NCBI RefSeq assembly: GCF_000264995.1
Contig: NW_006767440.1
Location: 1,531,863-1,595,862 of the forward strand
DNA length: 64,000 bases
Direction of reading: 5' to 3'
Source of the DNA: Punctularia strigosozonata HHB-11173 SS5
Taxonomy: Eukaryota; Basidiomycota; Agaricomycetes; Corticiales; Punctulariaceae
In this document: positions 49,981-61,300 of the stretch, in pieces
Position numbering within the stretch: the stretch's first letter is position 1
How the letters are laid out: the number at the start of each line of letters is the position of its first letter
Notes under the pieces: generated by a model
Seen by the model: only the letters and a program-made list of their open reading frames with translations
What the model was told of the DNA's origin: nothing
The model's database searches: none
Translations under genes and position numbers: made by a program

Positions 49981-50929
49981 ATGCTCGGGATTGCCAAGAA
50001 CCGCTATACATTCATCTCTAGCATCATCGCTGCCGCCACATGGCCCTTCCACGCCATGTAAGTCTCGTCTTTCATTGACGACCTTCAGCTTCTGATGCCG
50101 GCCAAAGATCTCTCGTACTCGGCTTGGAAAGGCTTCCCTTCGATGCTGAACACCATCCATTCGTCGCTCCAAGCAGGAAAGACGGCGACGTACGTTCACC
50201 GTGCCCCGCTTTGAACACCATGGCCAACCATGGCTACTTGTACGTCTCCAATCGGCGAATGCTCATTGAGCCTGATCTGACCTCGGTATTAGACCGCACA
50301 ATGGCAAGGACATCGGTCCTGTCCAGCTGATATCAGGCCTCATGCGATGCTTCGGCCTATCATTCTTCCTCGCCACCTTCCTCACCTGCGGGTCCATGCT
50401 CCTCATCGGCCAGTGGCGATTTCTATCCCTGTACGACTACTGCAGGCATAACGGCGTCGAACATGCCGCGTCCCTCGCCCACCCCGACGTTCGCCGCCAC
50501 GACCCACAGCGCGGCTACGACGAATACGCCCCTTCAGACATGAGTAAAGATCTCTGGAAGAAACTTCTGCAGGATTCTGCAGATGGCCACGTCCTGACGG
50601 TGGATGACATCGCCCGAGCCCGCGTCCGCCGGGAGAGAGACACGACCGTCCCGCTCGACCGCGTACACGCTCATATAGCGCGCGGGGAGATCGGCCTCGT
50701 GCTCGACATCTTCGGCGGGCCCAAGCGCGAGATTCCAATTCCCGTACTTGAGCAGTGGTGGAAGACGGAGCAGTTCCCGCCGGGATGGAAGCCCACCCGC
50801 AAACAGGGCTTCGTGCGAACGGGCGTGACGGGCGAGCTCGTCAAATTCGGGATGGACAGCATAAATGGAATCTATCATCCTGTCATCGATCCGTTTCTCC
50901 GCATAGCACGCATATTCAGGTTAATCTAA
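49981..50929 (+). CDS. Heme-thiolate peroxidase-like protein (chloroperoxidase/peroxygenase family), copy 1, 281 aa
   Basis: Exons 49981-50057, 50108-50239 and 50293-50929 sum to 282 codons with the stop. The N-terminus (FISSIIAAATWPFHAISLVL) is a signal anchor or signal peptide. SPCPALNTMANHGYLPHNGK is the family motif whose Cys is the heme thiolate ligand. The usual acid-base motif is EHD (chloroperoxidase) or EGD (peroxygenases). Here the equivalent site reads GVEHAASLAHPDV, so the Asp is Ala. HIARGEIGLVLDIFGG is a shared block. The family uses hydrogen peroxide to halogenate or oxygenate substrates, but with the changed motif the activity is uncertain. It stands in tandem with a paralogue at 51191-52160. 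Confidence 0.82.
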
Positions 50930-51190
50930 TGTACTTATGGCGAGTTCCCGCGGCTATACACCACTATTCTTATTTACTGTATTGGGTCTACACCACAATT
51001 CTATTCTTATTTGCTGCTTAGTCTTATCAGTTCTGATCCAGTTTTTCTTATTTGCTGCTTAGTGTTATCAGCTCTGATCCAGTTTTGGAAGCTAAGTGCG
51101 ATGGAAATGAGGTCATGAGCGTCTCCGAGCGCTACAAAAGTTGCCCAAGAGCGCTAGCATCGAGTATCAGTACCCCGCCGTTTCCTCGCT
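50930..51190. other. Spacer between the two peroxidase-like genes
   Basis: 260 bp, containing the tandem 41-bp repeat at 51004-51085 and the leader of the second gene. Confidence 0.5.
51004..51085. repeat. Tandem duplication of a 41-bp unit
   Basis: Two adjoining copies of a unit beginning TTCTTATTTGCTGCTTAGT differ at two or three positions. They lie between the paired peroxidase-like genes, just upstream of the second. Confidence 0.8.
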
Positions 51191-52160
51191 ATGCAATCCG
51201 TTGCTCACAAAATCCTGAAGAATCTTCGCGCCTCGATCATAGTATTCGTTGCGACGCTGTGCGAGAACATTCTCGCTCTGGCACACACCATGTGAGCCGA
51301 AGCCTTCCTCCGTATCGCGTCTTGCGTGGGCGAGTGCTCACCTGCAGCCGGTGTACACAGCGCCTTGTCTCTCGGCCTCATTCGAAAACCCCTGCACCTC
51401 CAGGCCCACCCGTATAGTCCCGCTGGCAAGGGGGACGCACGATCCCCTTGCCCAGCTCTGAACACTCTCGCCAACCACGGATACTTGTCAGTGATCATGA
51501 GATGCCGATATGTGGCGCACTACTGAGAAAACCGATATCGTTAGGCCCCATGACGGACGCGAGATTACACCCCTGCATCTCATCCAGAGTTTGATGCAGG
51601 GCTTCAACCTCTCGCCTTTCCTGGCATGCTTCCTCACGTTCGGGTCCTTCTTCCTGATGGGTCAATGGAAGCACATGTCGCTGAGCGACCTCTGCCGGCA
51701 CAACTGTATCGAGCATGCTGCCTCCATCGTGCACGGCGATCCCAAGAAATACGACCAAGACAGCTGGGCAGAATACGCGCCCGCCCGAATGAGCTTACGC
51801 CTCTGGGAGGAGCTCAAGGAGGACGTCAAGGAGAGCACGGACGACGGTTTCCTCGACTTGCAGGACGTAGCCAAAGCGCGGGTCAGACGGGAGGAAGAGG
51901 ACCAGTGTCCGCTCGATAAGATGCATGCGCACATCGCGCGAGGGGAGATCGGTTTGGTTCTCGATATCTTCGGGGGCCCGAGTCGCCGCGTACCGATGAA
52001 GTGGCTGGAGGATTGGTGGATGAACGAAGAATTTCCTTCCGACTTCCATCCGCGTCGCGTACAAACCTTCGCGAGGACGGCGGAGACAGGCCAGTTAGTA
52101 AAGAAGGAGATGAAGCGCTTGCGTAAGGAACTGGGTCCTGAAGAGGGCGGGAAGGCGTGA
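51191..52160 (+). CDS. Heme-thiolate peroxidase-like protein, copy 2, 280 aa
   Basis: Exons 51191-51291, 51361-51486 and 51545-52160 sum to 281 codons with the stop. Intron positions match copy 1. The N-terminal hydrophobic segment (ASIIVFVATLCENILALAHT) is followed by SPCPALNTLANHGYLPHDGR with the heme-ligand Cys. The site of the family EHD motif again reads EHAAS (CIEHAASIVHGD), and HIARGEIGLVLDIFGG is identical to copy 1. The C-terminus is charged and shorter. The shared EHA change means it predates the duplication or was kept in both. The first acceptor (51360) was chosen because the nearer AG breaks the frame. Confidence 0.82.
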
Positions 52161-52614
52161 AGGGAATCCTCAAGCAATTTATTCACTTAACTGATGAGAA
52201 TTAGTGTATCACTCAGCATATGATAAAACGCGCGTTTGCTTACAGTTGGAGCTTAAACCTTCACGAGCCAACAATATTCAACTTCCACCAGCTATCGCCC
52301 CATGTAATCGGCTCGTACGAGTTCATTCAGGCGTCTGTTGTTACAAGTGGACCGCAGCATGGTGGAGAGTGCAAGATCAACCCTGAATGAGTCACAGAGG
52401 TTGATTCAGTCGTATGTACAGAAGCAACAGAGCGTGGTTGCTCGAATCGCATCATGATTCTGCGCAAGTATCGATGAGGAGACAGAGTTGAGCGCTCGCG
52501 TCCCTCGGCCGGTGAGAACGAGGCATGCCGCCGGCTGCAACGGCATGCGATCACATGACACTTTGCGGGCCCAAGCCGCAACACCTATAATGCGGCCCTT
52601 CGACATCGTCCGCT
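52161..52614. other. Intergenic region, transporter promoter
   Basis: About 450 bp. No gene is seen. A CCTATAATG sequence about 30 bp before the start codon at 52615 is a weak TATA candidate. Confidence 0.45.
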
Positions 52615-54138
52615 ATGGCCTCCCAGCAGCAGACTCGGGGTGACAATATCTCCCGAGTGTCAACCGCGCGATCTGAGGCCATCGGCGAAGAGGCTCCGCC
52701 CAAAACCGACATCGACAGTTTCACTCAGGAGAGCCCTCCTACGCAAGGCGCGGTGGACATCCCGCCTAACGGAGGTTACGGCTGGCTTTGTTGCGCAGCA
52801 ACATTTTGGATCAACGCCCATACATGGGGTGTCAATAGTGTGAGCTCTTTCCTTCCTTTCTCCGTCTGAACCACGACGAATCGAAGTGACTGAACTTCTG
52901 ACATACGGCAGGCTTACGGAGTTTTCCTCGCCCACTACCTGAGTAGCAACTTCTTCCCCGGGGCGTCGACTCTCGACTTTGCCTTTGTAGGCGGATTATC
53001 CATCTCGCAGGCAATGCTCATATCGCCTCTCGCGACGATCACTACCCGTCGCTTCGGCACCCGCACCACGCTCCTCGTCGGCGTTTTCTTCGAGACACTA
53101 TCCCTCATCGGCGCGTCCTTCGCTAAGCAGATCTGGCAGCTCTTTCTCAGCCAGGGCGTATGCTTCGGATGGGGCATGGGCTTCCTTTTTGTGGGCTCTG
53201 TCGGCGTTGTCCCGCAGTGGTTCACCACCCGCCGCAGCTTTGCGAACGGGATCGCCGCGTCCGGCTCGGGCGTCGGCGGCCTCACCTACTCTCTCGCGAC
53301 GAACGCTATGATTCAGCATATCGGCCTCCCCTGGGCGTTTCGCGTGCTCGGCATATGCGCTTTCACCGTGAACACCATCTGCGCTTTGCTGATCAAGGAC
53401 CGGAACAAGCACGTTGGCGCGTCCGTGCGCGGCTTCGACGTTGCACTCTTCCGTCGACGCGAGTTCCTCGCGCTGCTCGCGTTTGGCTTCCTCAGCATGC
53501 TCGGATACATCGTCCTCCTGTTCTCGCTCCCCAATTACGCAAGCTCAATCGGCCTCTCCGCGCACCAGGGCAGCGTGGTCGGTGCGCTGCTCAACCTCGG
53601 CCAGGCCATGGGCCGCCCGCCGATCGGATATTTCTCCGACTCGGTGGGCCGGATCAACATGGCGGCGATCATGACGCTGCTCGCGGGCGTGTTCTCGCTC
53701 GTGGTGTGGACGAACGCGGTCGATTACGGCGTCACGCTGTTTTTCGCCTTGATTGGCGGAACAGTCGCGGGGACGTATTGGGCGATCATCGCGCCAGTCA
53801 CGGCGGAGGTGATGGGCCTCGTGGACTTGCCCGCATCGCTGAGCATAACGTGGGTGGTAATATCAGTGCCCACGACGTTTTCGGAGGCCATCGCGCTGCA
53901 GATCACACAATCGAATGGAGGGAACTATCTAGGCGCACAGTTGTTCACGGGATTCATGTACGTGGGAGCAGCGGCGATAATGTGGTGGGTGAGGGTGTGG
54001 AAACTCGAAGAGTTGGAGAGGGAGGAGAGGGAGGCGGCTGAGGGGACGAAGATAGAGAAGACGGGGTCATCGGGGATGACGATTGAGAGGGGGGAAACAA
54101 GCTACTGGAGGAAATGGAAAATGATAACGAAAGTATAA
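52615..54138 (+). CDS. MFS transporter of the monocarboxylate porter (MCT/Mch) family, 483 aa
   Basis: This is a plasma-membrane major facilitator, probably moving monocarboxylates or, as some fungal Mch proteins, riboflavin; the substrate is not visible. Two exons, 52615-52839 and 52912-54138, give 484 codons with the stop. A polar N-terminus is followed by the family signature PPNGGYGWLCC in the first span. About twelve hydrophobic segments follow, for example GVCFGWGMGFLFVGSVGVVP, RVLGICAFTVNTICALLI and ALLAFGFLSMLGYIVLLF. The loop after span 8 contains GRPPIGYFSDSVGR. The tail is rich in Glu and Lys. The frame is intact. A LINE is inserted about 300 bp downstream of the stop codon. Confidence 0.9.
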
Positions 54139-54424
54139 TGGTGTCTATAGATTATCGATTATCGTCTACATAGTAACATCAACCTCACTCTCAAGCTTGT
54201 ACCTGCAATCGGACAGGGGCGGGAACCATCGACAACGGGATCGAAAAAATGCTCAGATAGCTTGTGCATACGTGCGGCACGGGCCTCTAGTTCTATCACC
54301 GCCCAGATTGATCTACCGGGCTCTGCTAAAGACCGAATCCTGAATCCACGCTTCATCCTTCTTATCGTTCTCCCGCTTATTCGGCGTGTGCTCCCCAATG
54401 AATCCCACCATCCATTCATGAAAA

Positions 54425-54435
54425 CGAGAAGGGGG
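54425..54435 (+). repeat. 5' target-site duplication of the LINE
   Basis: CGAGAAGGGGG here is repeated directly after the poly-A tail (63534-63544). The preceding AAAA also matches. This marks the insertion site of the 9.1-kb element. Confidence 0.8.
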
Positions 54436-54967
54436 GATGGGGCTCCCTTGACCTCTAACCATCACCATGGCGAGGTTTCCCACGCTTTCGGGCTGGGAGG
54501 GGATGGGGGGGACGCGTTCCACCCCACAGGCGACAACCTGGCTATGAAAATATGGAATGTATAATAGGCACCATTAATGAATATCACCGAAAACCTTCCC
54601 CCTAGGAAGGGTACGAGGTGGATGCGCCGACTGCAAAGCGGATGACGGACCAGCGAGGAGAGAGCCGGGCGACGCCGAGAACACAGCCACGCACGGATGA
54701 CCCGCCGAAGACAAACTAAGGCCTAGAAGGCGGAGAAATAAACGGACAAGAGAGAACCCAGGGATGAAATGGACGACGCAAGTCCAAGGAAACTAACGCT
54801 AGACCAAAGCAAGACAGAGCCGAGACCAAACGGAATTCAGCCAAGCGAACGCAGTAGTGCTGAACCGCTTAACGCCAGCGCGATCAGAGCGCCTGAGATA
54901 TAGTCCTCCAAAACGTAATAGAACCCACTACAAAAGCCAATATACGATAACGGCAAAACTCAGTGGA

Positions 54968-54976
54968 TATATAAAG
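54968..54976 (+). promoter_or_regulatory. TATA box inside the LINE 5' region
   Basis: TATATAAAG lies 38-46 bp before the ATG at 55014 in an ACCATGCC context. It equals the TATA box of the host gene at 49981. An upstream TATA box over 500 bp inside a LINE is unexpected, because such elements usually carry internal TATA-less promoters at the very 5' end. Confidence 0.5.
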
Positions 54977-55013
54977 TGAACGCATAGCGCCTCCAACACC
55001 CCCGCAACCCACC

Positions 55014-55497
55014 ATGCCTAAGGACGAGCCACACGTCAGTATGAACATCGTCCCCTGGAACCTCATGTCGCACCTCTCAACCATGCTAGACCGAGACCAG
55101 GACGACTGTAAGCAACAACCCTAGACCCTAGTGAACAAACTAACCAGTCGAGCAGACAGAGCAAAACAAAGCATCGACTACATAGCGGCCTCTGCCCGCA
55201 TTCAGTGCGCACGGGTGTGCAAACACATGGTATGAGACTCTCCGCGAAATTCCGAGGAGTGTCTCATAATCCGCCTATCAGCGAGGAGAGCCGGGAGCGA
55301 AAGAGCAACCGGTGGAGAATACCGACCCACCTGGAAGCCCGGAGGCCAAGACCAAACCCGATCCCCCCCGAACGGCGAAATCCATGGTGACCCGGTTCAG
55401 AAGCCGAATGCACGCAAGAACGAAGTCGGAACCGCGGCCTGGCGCTGAGAGCGGGAGAGAGAAGATGCCACGAGCAATGGAGATGATGGGACCGTAA
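55014..55497 (+). CDS. Possible three-exon small ORF in the LINE 5' region, 127 aa
   Basis: Exons 55014-55107, 55156-55229 and 55282-55497 join in phase through introns of 48 bp (GTAAGC..GCAG) and 52 bp (GTATGA..TCAG), giving 128 codons with the stop. The product starts MPKDEPHVSMNIVPWNLMSH, continues AKQSIDYIAASARIQCARVC and ends in a basic, Pro/Arg-rich tail (RFRSRMHARTKSEPRPG). I recognise no domain. The consistent phases and the TATA box argue for a real transcript unit, but the frames are short enough to arise by chance. Confidence 0.35.
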
Positions 55498-55648
55498 TAT
55501 ACAACGTATCGTAGACGATAGAGACCAAAATAACCTCCCCGGACCAGATGGGCCCCGAATGAGTTAAGAGAACGTAGAGGACAAGTAAGAGACCTGCCAC
55601 CCCGCCCGCCCAAGAACGAACCGCCCCGCTGACTGAACCTTGCTAAAC

Positions 55649-57852
55649 ATGCCCCCCGAACCGACAAGCAATGTGGCAAAGTCGGCAACTCTCGCGAGCA
55701 TGAACAAAACGGGAAAAGCTACCGGACGCGGTATGATACCCAGATGCGATACAGGAACAAGACCTAACCCCACCGTAGGACGCGGGAAAGCCAAGAACGT
55801 GGATGACGATGGCGCGATTGCAGTCGATGGCATTCCGGGGCACGACAATCAGTACGCCCTCCTTGACGAGGAGAACCCCCTCAATCTGGAACCGGCGAAG
55901 AGCAGCGGAAATAACGGAAAGAGACACAAATCTGTGAAGGACGTCGGTAAGTTTAAGACCCAAGCAACGAAACAACTGAAAACAAACCAATCCCAGCGAA
56001 CGCGATCAGGGAGGCCAAAGCGGCCCTGGCGAAGAGCGCAGCTGAGGGAATCACCGGGGACGACCTCGCAATTGTTATCGACACGGCCCCTAGCACACTC
56101 CCTTCCCTTAACGAAACGGACGGGACAAACGGAACGCCCGCTACGGCCGACCCTGGCCTAACGTCGACTACGGATGCCCAGCCCCCCACCGGAGGCGTCA
56201 ATGACACCGCTGCCCCCAACCCGACCGTCGCCCACACCCCCCACCTGGCTGAGCACCCCGGCGTCCTAGACGCCACTGCCCGCACCGGAGATGACGCCCC
56301 CACTGCCGCAGCCAGCCAAGCGATCGAAGGGAATACTCCAGTGCCCATTACCGCGATGAACCTGAACACCGCGCCGAATGGCCCGGAAACCGCAGGCCTG
56401 GCCCAGAACATCCCCGGCAAGGCCCGCGTCACCCTGATGCCCCACCCCGCTGAGCTGCACGAGGACAAGAGACAGACTCACGCACTCACAGAAGAGGCTA
56501 CCGTCGCGCACGTCAACCCCAAGACGCAGGACGTGCAGATGTCGGCACCAGAGGACCCCTCGATCGAAGAAGAGCCCCCATTCATTCTAGTCGGTACACC
56601 CCGGAAGGCGATCCCCCCCCCATCCCGTGAAACGACGCTCCTCCACGAGGAGAAGAAAGTACGCCAACAGACGGAGGAGAACGACGCGGAACGACGCCGT
56701 CAGGAGATCGCGCTCCTCGTCTCGTCGTCCATAGCGAAAGGACCGTCGGGCTCCCTGGACTCGGACAAGATTGTTGACATCGACGTATCACGAGACAACG
56801 ACCTTCCCCCGCCTCCCCCGGATAGTATTCCGGAGGGAAAGCTGGCCATCATCGGCGACCAACTCCTCGCGAACCGCGCATACGCGGCGGTGGCAAAAAG
56901 TCACCCGCAACGCCCTGAGGTACAACTCGCCCCGGTCCCGCCGAGCGGATGGACCGCGCCGCAGATGCGGTACCGGCTGCAGCAGCTGGAAGACATCGAG
57001 GAGGAACAAGTTAAATACTGGGCGGAGAACGACGAGCACTTCGGGAACAACGTACTCGTGACCGTCTTCGACAGACTTAACCTGACGGCGGACGAAGCTC
57101 AGGACGTCTTTGGGGAAGTGCGCGCAACCGTCCAAGCCTTCCTCCGAGAAGGGGCACCCCTCCGAATCATCCTACCTGTCGCGGCGAACAAACGGCAGCC
57201 GCGCACGGGGCTCCTTTCCTCTCTTACGACTGAGGATAAAGCCCTCATCCTAGCGCAGGGAGTCTTCGCCACGGCCGACATCGCCTTCTTCACGTTCACC
57301 TTCGACGATGTGGTCGTAAACCCATCGTTCTACATGACTCTCAAAGGCCCCATCGATGCAGATGAAGGGCTGATGCTGTACGCGATACAGGTCGCTCTCG
57401 CAGAGAAAGCATCGGACATAGTAGCTGCCCTCGGAATGGACCCCAAAGACAGGAAAGCGATCGGACAGGTAAATAGCTTCCTGCAGAACCTCAAGTGTCG
57501 GATTCTCCCCTTCCTCGCGCCGAAAGGCCGCCCGCAACCCCGCTACAACATATATGGACCCATCATTAACTCGGCACTCCCGTGCGCGTACCGGGACGTC
57601 CAAGCCATCATGAGGACGACGAACTTCTGGCACGCACAAGTCGGACCGGTAGACGAAATTATCATGGACCCCTGCACCTTCTGCTATGGCGCCGACCACG
57701 TATACGGGCTGTGCCCGATAAGGGCCCAAATTCCCCAAGGTTTCCTCGGCTCGACGAAGAACACGTCGCCGCGCGCCCAGGACTACGGGCGCAGAGGCGG
57801 AGGAACTTCCCGAGGTGCCTTCAGAGGCAGAGGGCGCGGACGGGCGACATAG
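55649..57852 (+). CDS. LINE ORF1 (RNA-binding, CCHC zinc knuckle), possibly with an intron
   Basis: One open frame runs from the ATG at 55649 (MPPEPTSNVAKSATLASMNK). At 55947 it meets a perfect GTAAGT donor. A CCCAG acceptor at 55996 joins it in phase to the long second frame (55997-57852), a 50-bp candidate intron. The joined product is about 717 aa. The N-terminal third is Thr/Pro/Ala-rich and probably disordered. The middle is charged and helical. Near the end, CTFCYGADHVYGLC is a C-x2-C-x4-H-x4-C zinc knuckle, followed by a Gly/Arg-rich tail (RRGGGTSRGAFRGRGRGRAT). Such ORF1 proteins bind element RNA. If there is no splicing, ORF1 would start at 56356 and have about 498 aa. Confidence 0.7.
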
Positions 57853-58387
57853 ATATGTAAACGAGACGCACAACTATAACGAGAACGTTACGAAACTTAG
57901 ATGTCAGTATGATACGAGACTCCCCGATGACCTAGAAATAAAGCCGCTTGGTTCGGCACCTTAAAAGAGGCTCGGGACTCATAGGGACGTGCCAGCCGAC
58001 CGTGGTGCGATCCCCTCTGGCGGAACCCGCCTAATATACAGCTCCTCCCCCCGGGGAGGAGGACTGATGGCGGAGACCCCTTCACGGTCGGTGATTTGAC
58101 AAAGTGTCAGCGGAGACCTATTCAGGTCGGACGAGCCGCGCGTGGAAGCTTAAGTCGAGAGGAAACTCAGACGAACGCCCGAGTGTTCACCCGAGCGAAA
58201 TCTCGACATAGTCCATGTCCGTGGAAGGCCGGACGATAATAGCCTTCCCCCGACGCTCCTAAGGCAAGGCGCGTACACGGGATGATTGCCTACTGCAAAC
58301 CCCACCTTCTCCACCCTTTCCCCCCATCTAGCGGGGCACACGGTCTTAAACCCTGGTACTGGTTCGCGGGCCCTGACGAGCGGAGGC
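57853..58387 (+). other. Spacer between LINE ORF1 and ORF2 with inverted and direct repeats
   Basis: 535 bp (433 bp if ORF2 begins at its first open codon, 58286). A 9-bp perfect inverted repeat, CTCCTCCCC and GGGGAGGAG at 58042-58061, could form a strong RNA hairpin. Nearby, GCGGAGACC..TTCACGGTCGG (from 58070) is imperfectly repeated from about 58109. Several further GC-rich pairs (GGCGGAACCCGCC) suggest a structured RNA. Its role, for example in ORF2 translation, is inference. Confidence 0.5.
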
Positions 58388-61300
58388 ATGGCGCCCCCAA
58401 CCGCCGAGCGCAACGCCGATGACACTCCTAGGGTTTTCGGAGGCGGAGCCGCGAACACGGCAACGGCTAACCCCGACCCAGCCAAAACGAGCCCGAAAAC
58501 GGCAAGACGAGCACACCTAAAAATCGCAACCCTGAACATGAACGGGCACTCAGAACAGGGTGGAACCCGACTAAATAAGTGGAATGACTTACATGCAATG
58601 ATGCGAGAAGAGAAGATCGCTGTCCTTGCGCTGCAGGAAACTCATCTGAAGGAGGAACAATGTGAATCCCTACGAAACATGTACGGGAAACGACTCTGGA
58701 TTCATAACTCACCGGACCCAGATCGAGCGTCCAACTCAGCCGGAGTAGCTTTTGTGCTCAACAGGGACCTGGTAAGCACAGCCAACTGCGAAACGAAAGT
58801 GATCGAGGAGGGACGGGCAACGGCCCTGACACTACGATGGCACGACCGAGACACAGTCACTATAGTGAATGTGTACGCACCGAACGAATCGGGCCGTCAC
58901 GCGGCCTTCTGGAACGGAATTAGAGACGCGAGAAGACAAGGTATAATACCCAAGGTGGACATACTTTTAGGCGACTTTAATGTCGTGGAAGATGATGTAG
59001 ACAGGGCTCCACCAAGGAAGGAGCTGGAAAATGCCGTAACGGCCCTGCGCGAATGCCGACAAGCGCTGAATATACACGACGTGTGGCGGGAAGAATACCC
59101 CTCCTCGAGAAACTATACATACATCAGCAAAGCAACGGGCTCGATGTCGCGACTAGACAGAATGTACATAGCGGAGGATAGAAGGAAAGACGTATATGAA
59201 TGGTGCTGTCAAACCGCGAATGTCAAGTCTGACCACCGGATAGTCTGGATGAAGTACGCACCAACGGCAATGCCCTATAATGGGTCAGGCAGGTGGACTT
59301 GGCCTCTGGGATTTGTGAACGAATGGCACGCGATTGCAGCGATTGAAGCGCGAGGAATGAGACTCCAGGACGAGCTCAGGAACCTGAAAAACGAGCAACG
59401 ATCACCGGAGAAGAACGCGCAAACTCTGTGGAAAGCTTTCAAAGAAGATATGATAACCACCGGGGCGTTGATCACAGGCGCCGTCATGTCGCGAACGAGA
59501 CGGAAAATAGCAACCTGGGAGACCATCCTACAAATCGAAATGGAGAAGGAGGGGATAGATCGCATAGACGACGAAGAGCCACGGCGGAATGTCGCCGTGC
59601 TAGAAGAGAAAGTAAGCCGGCTACGAGCTAAGGTGAGGAAGGACGCGAAACGAACCAGGCAGGCGAGATGGATGAAAGATGGAGAGACAGTCTCGAAATA
59701 CTGGACATCCATCAATATGGAGAAAAAGCCACGGGAACTAATGATGAGACTGCGGAAGCTAGATAGGCCCGACCAATACGTGCTCCGCACGGACAGGATG
59801 GCCAAGATAGCAAGAGATCACCATGAACGAATCCAAAGCGACCACGAGAAGGAAGCGTGGAGCCCTGGCACACACGACGAATTCATCGAGAGGACACTCA
59901 CCTCAATTCCGGATGAGAGACGGCTCCCCGAGAATGCACGAGAAGTAATGGAAGAACCCCTGGGGGAACACCATGTGAGAGAAGCCCTGAGAACCTCCAA
60001 GAACGGGAAGGCGACAGGATTGGACGGGGTCCCATACGAAGTATGGAAAACGCTAGACGAGAGACACCAAGAAAAAAACAAAGCACAGGTGGAATCTTTC
60101 AACGTACTAGCAGCGATGACAATCGTATTTAACGACATCCAAGAATATGGAATCGACGAAAATTCAACGTTCACGGAGGGCTGGATGTGCCCAATATACA
60201 AAAAGGGCGACAAGTCAGACATAGCGAACTACCGCCCCATAACACTCCTGAACACCGATTACAAAATACTCACGAAGGCTCTAGCGATGCAGCTAGCAGA
60301 GGTCGTCGGCCGAATGGTGCACAAGGACCAGGCCGGTTTCGTCCCAGGCCGGTCCATCTTCAACCAAGTGCGGCTGTCCCAGATAATGGTACGATATGCC
60401 GAAGCGATGGAGGAAAACGGGGTGATTGTAGCACTAGACCAGGAGAAAGCGTACGACAAAATTGACCACTCATACCTGTGGGCAACCCTAAGAGCATTCA
60501 ATATGCCTGAGAGATTCATAAACACAGTGAAGGCCCTGTATGCGAAAGCAGAGACCAAGGTAATGATTAACGGCACCTTCAGTGAACCCTTCAGGGTGAC
60601 GAGAGGCGTGCGGCAAGGGGACCCCCTATCATGCCTACTTTTCGACCTTGCGATTGAGCCCCTAGCTAACATGCTGCGGTCGGACCCGAGACTATGCGGA
60701 TTCAAAATCCCGGGTGAGGTTGAGAGGATCCTAGTCGCCCTGTTCGCCGATGACACAACGGTTTACCTATCTGAGAATGATAAGTACTGCGACCTTTTAG
60801 ACGTACTGGAAACGTGGTGCAAAGCCTCGCGGGCACGATTCAACAAAAATAAGACCGAAATCATACCGATTGGGACGAAAGAGTACCGAGACAAGGTGCG
60901 AAGAACGCGCTCCCTGAACGGAACCGAAGCCGACATACCGGAAGATGTGGAAATCTTGAAAGATGGCCAAGCAACCAGGCTGCTCGGCGCGTGGGTTGGC
61001 AACGGGATTGACCAAGCGGCCGTATGGACGGACACGGTAAGGAAAGTTGACAAAGAACTTCGGAGGTGGCACACGGCAAAACCAACGCTGCATGCGAAAG
61101 CTCTGGTTGTGCAAATGACAGTAGGCGGCCTAACACAGTACAAAACACGGGTCCAAGGAATGCCAAACTCGATACAAGAGGAACTGAATAAGAGCATTAG
61201 GAAGTTCATATGGGGTGAAGGACGCGGCTCACCGATTGCGATGGCGGAGCTACAGAGGCAGCGACACGAAGGAGGGATAGACCTCCTGAACCTACAGGCA

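Noticed and set aside
57950-58050. Possible HDV-like ribozyme in the LINE spacer
   Set aside because: GC-rich pairing segments are present, but I could not fit the nested double-pseudoknot core by eye. Left only as a check in the findings.
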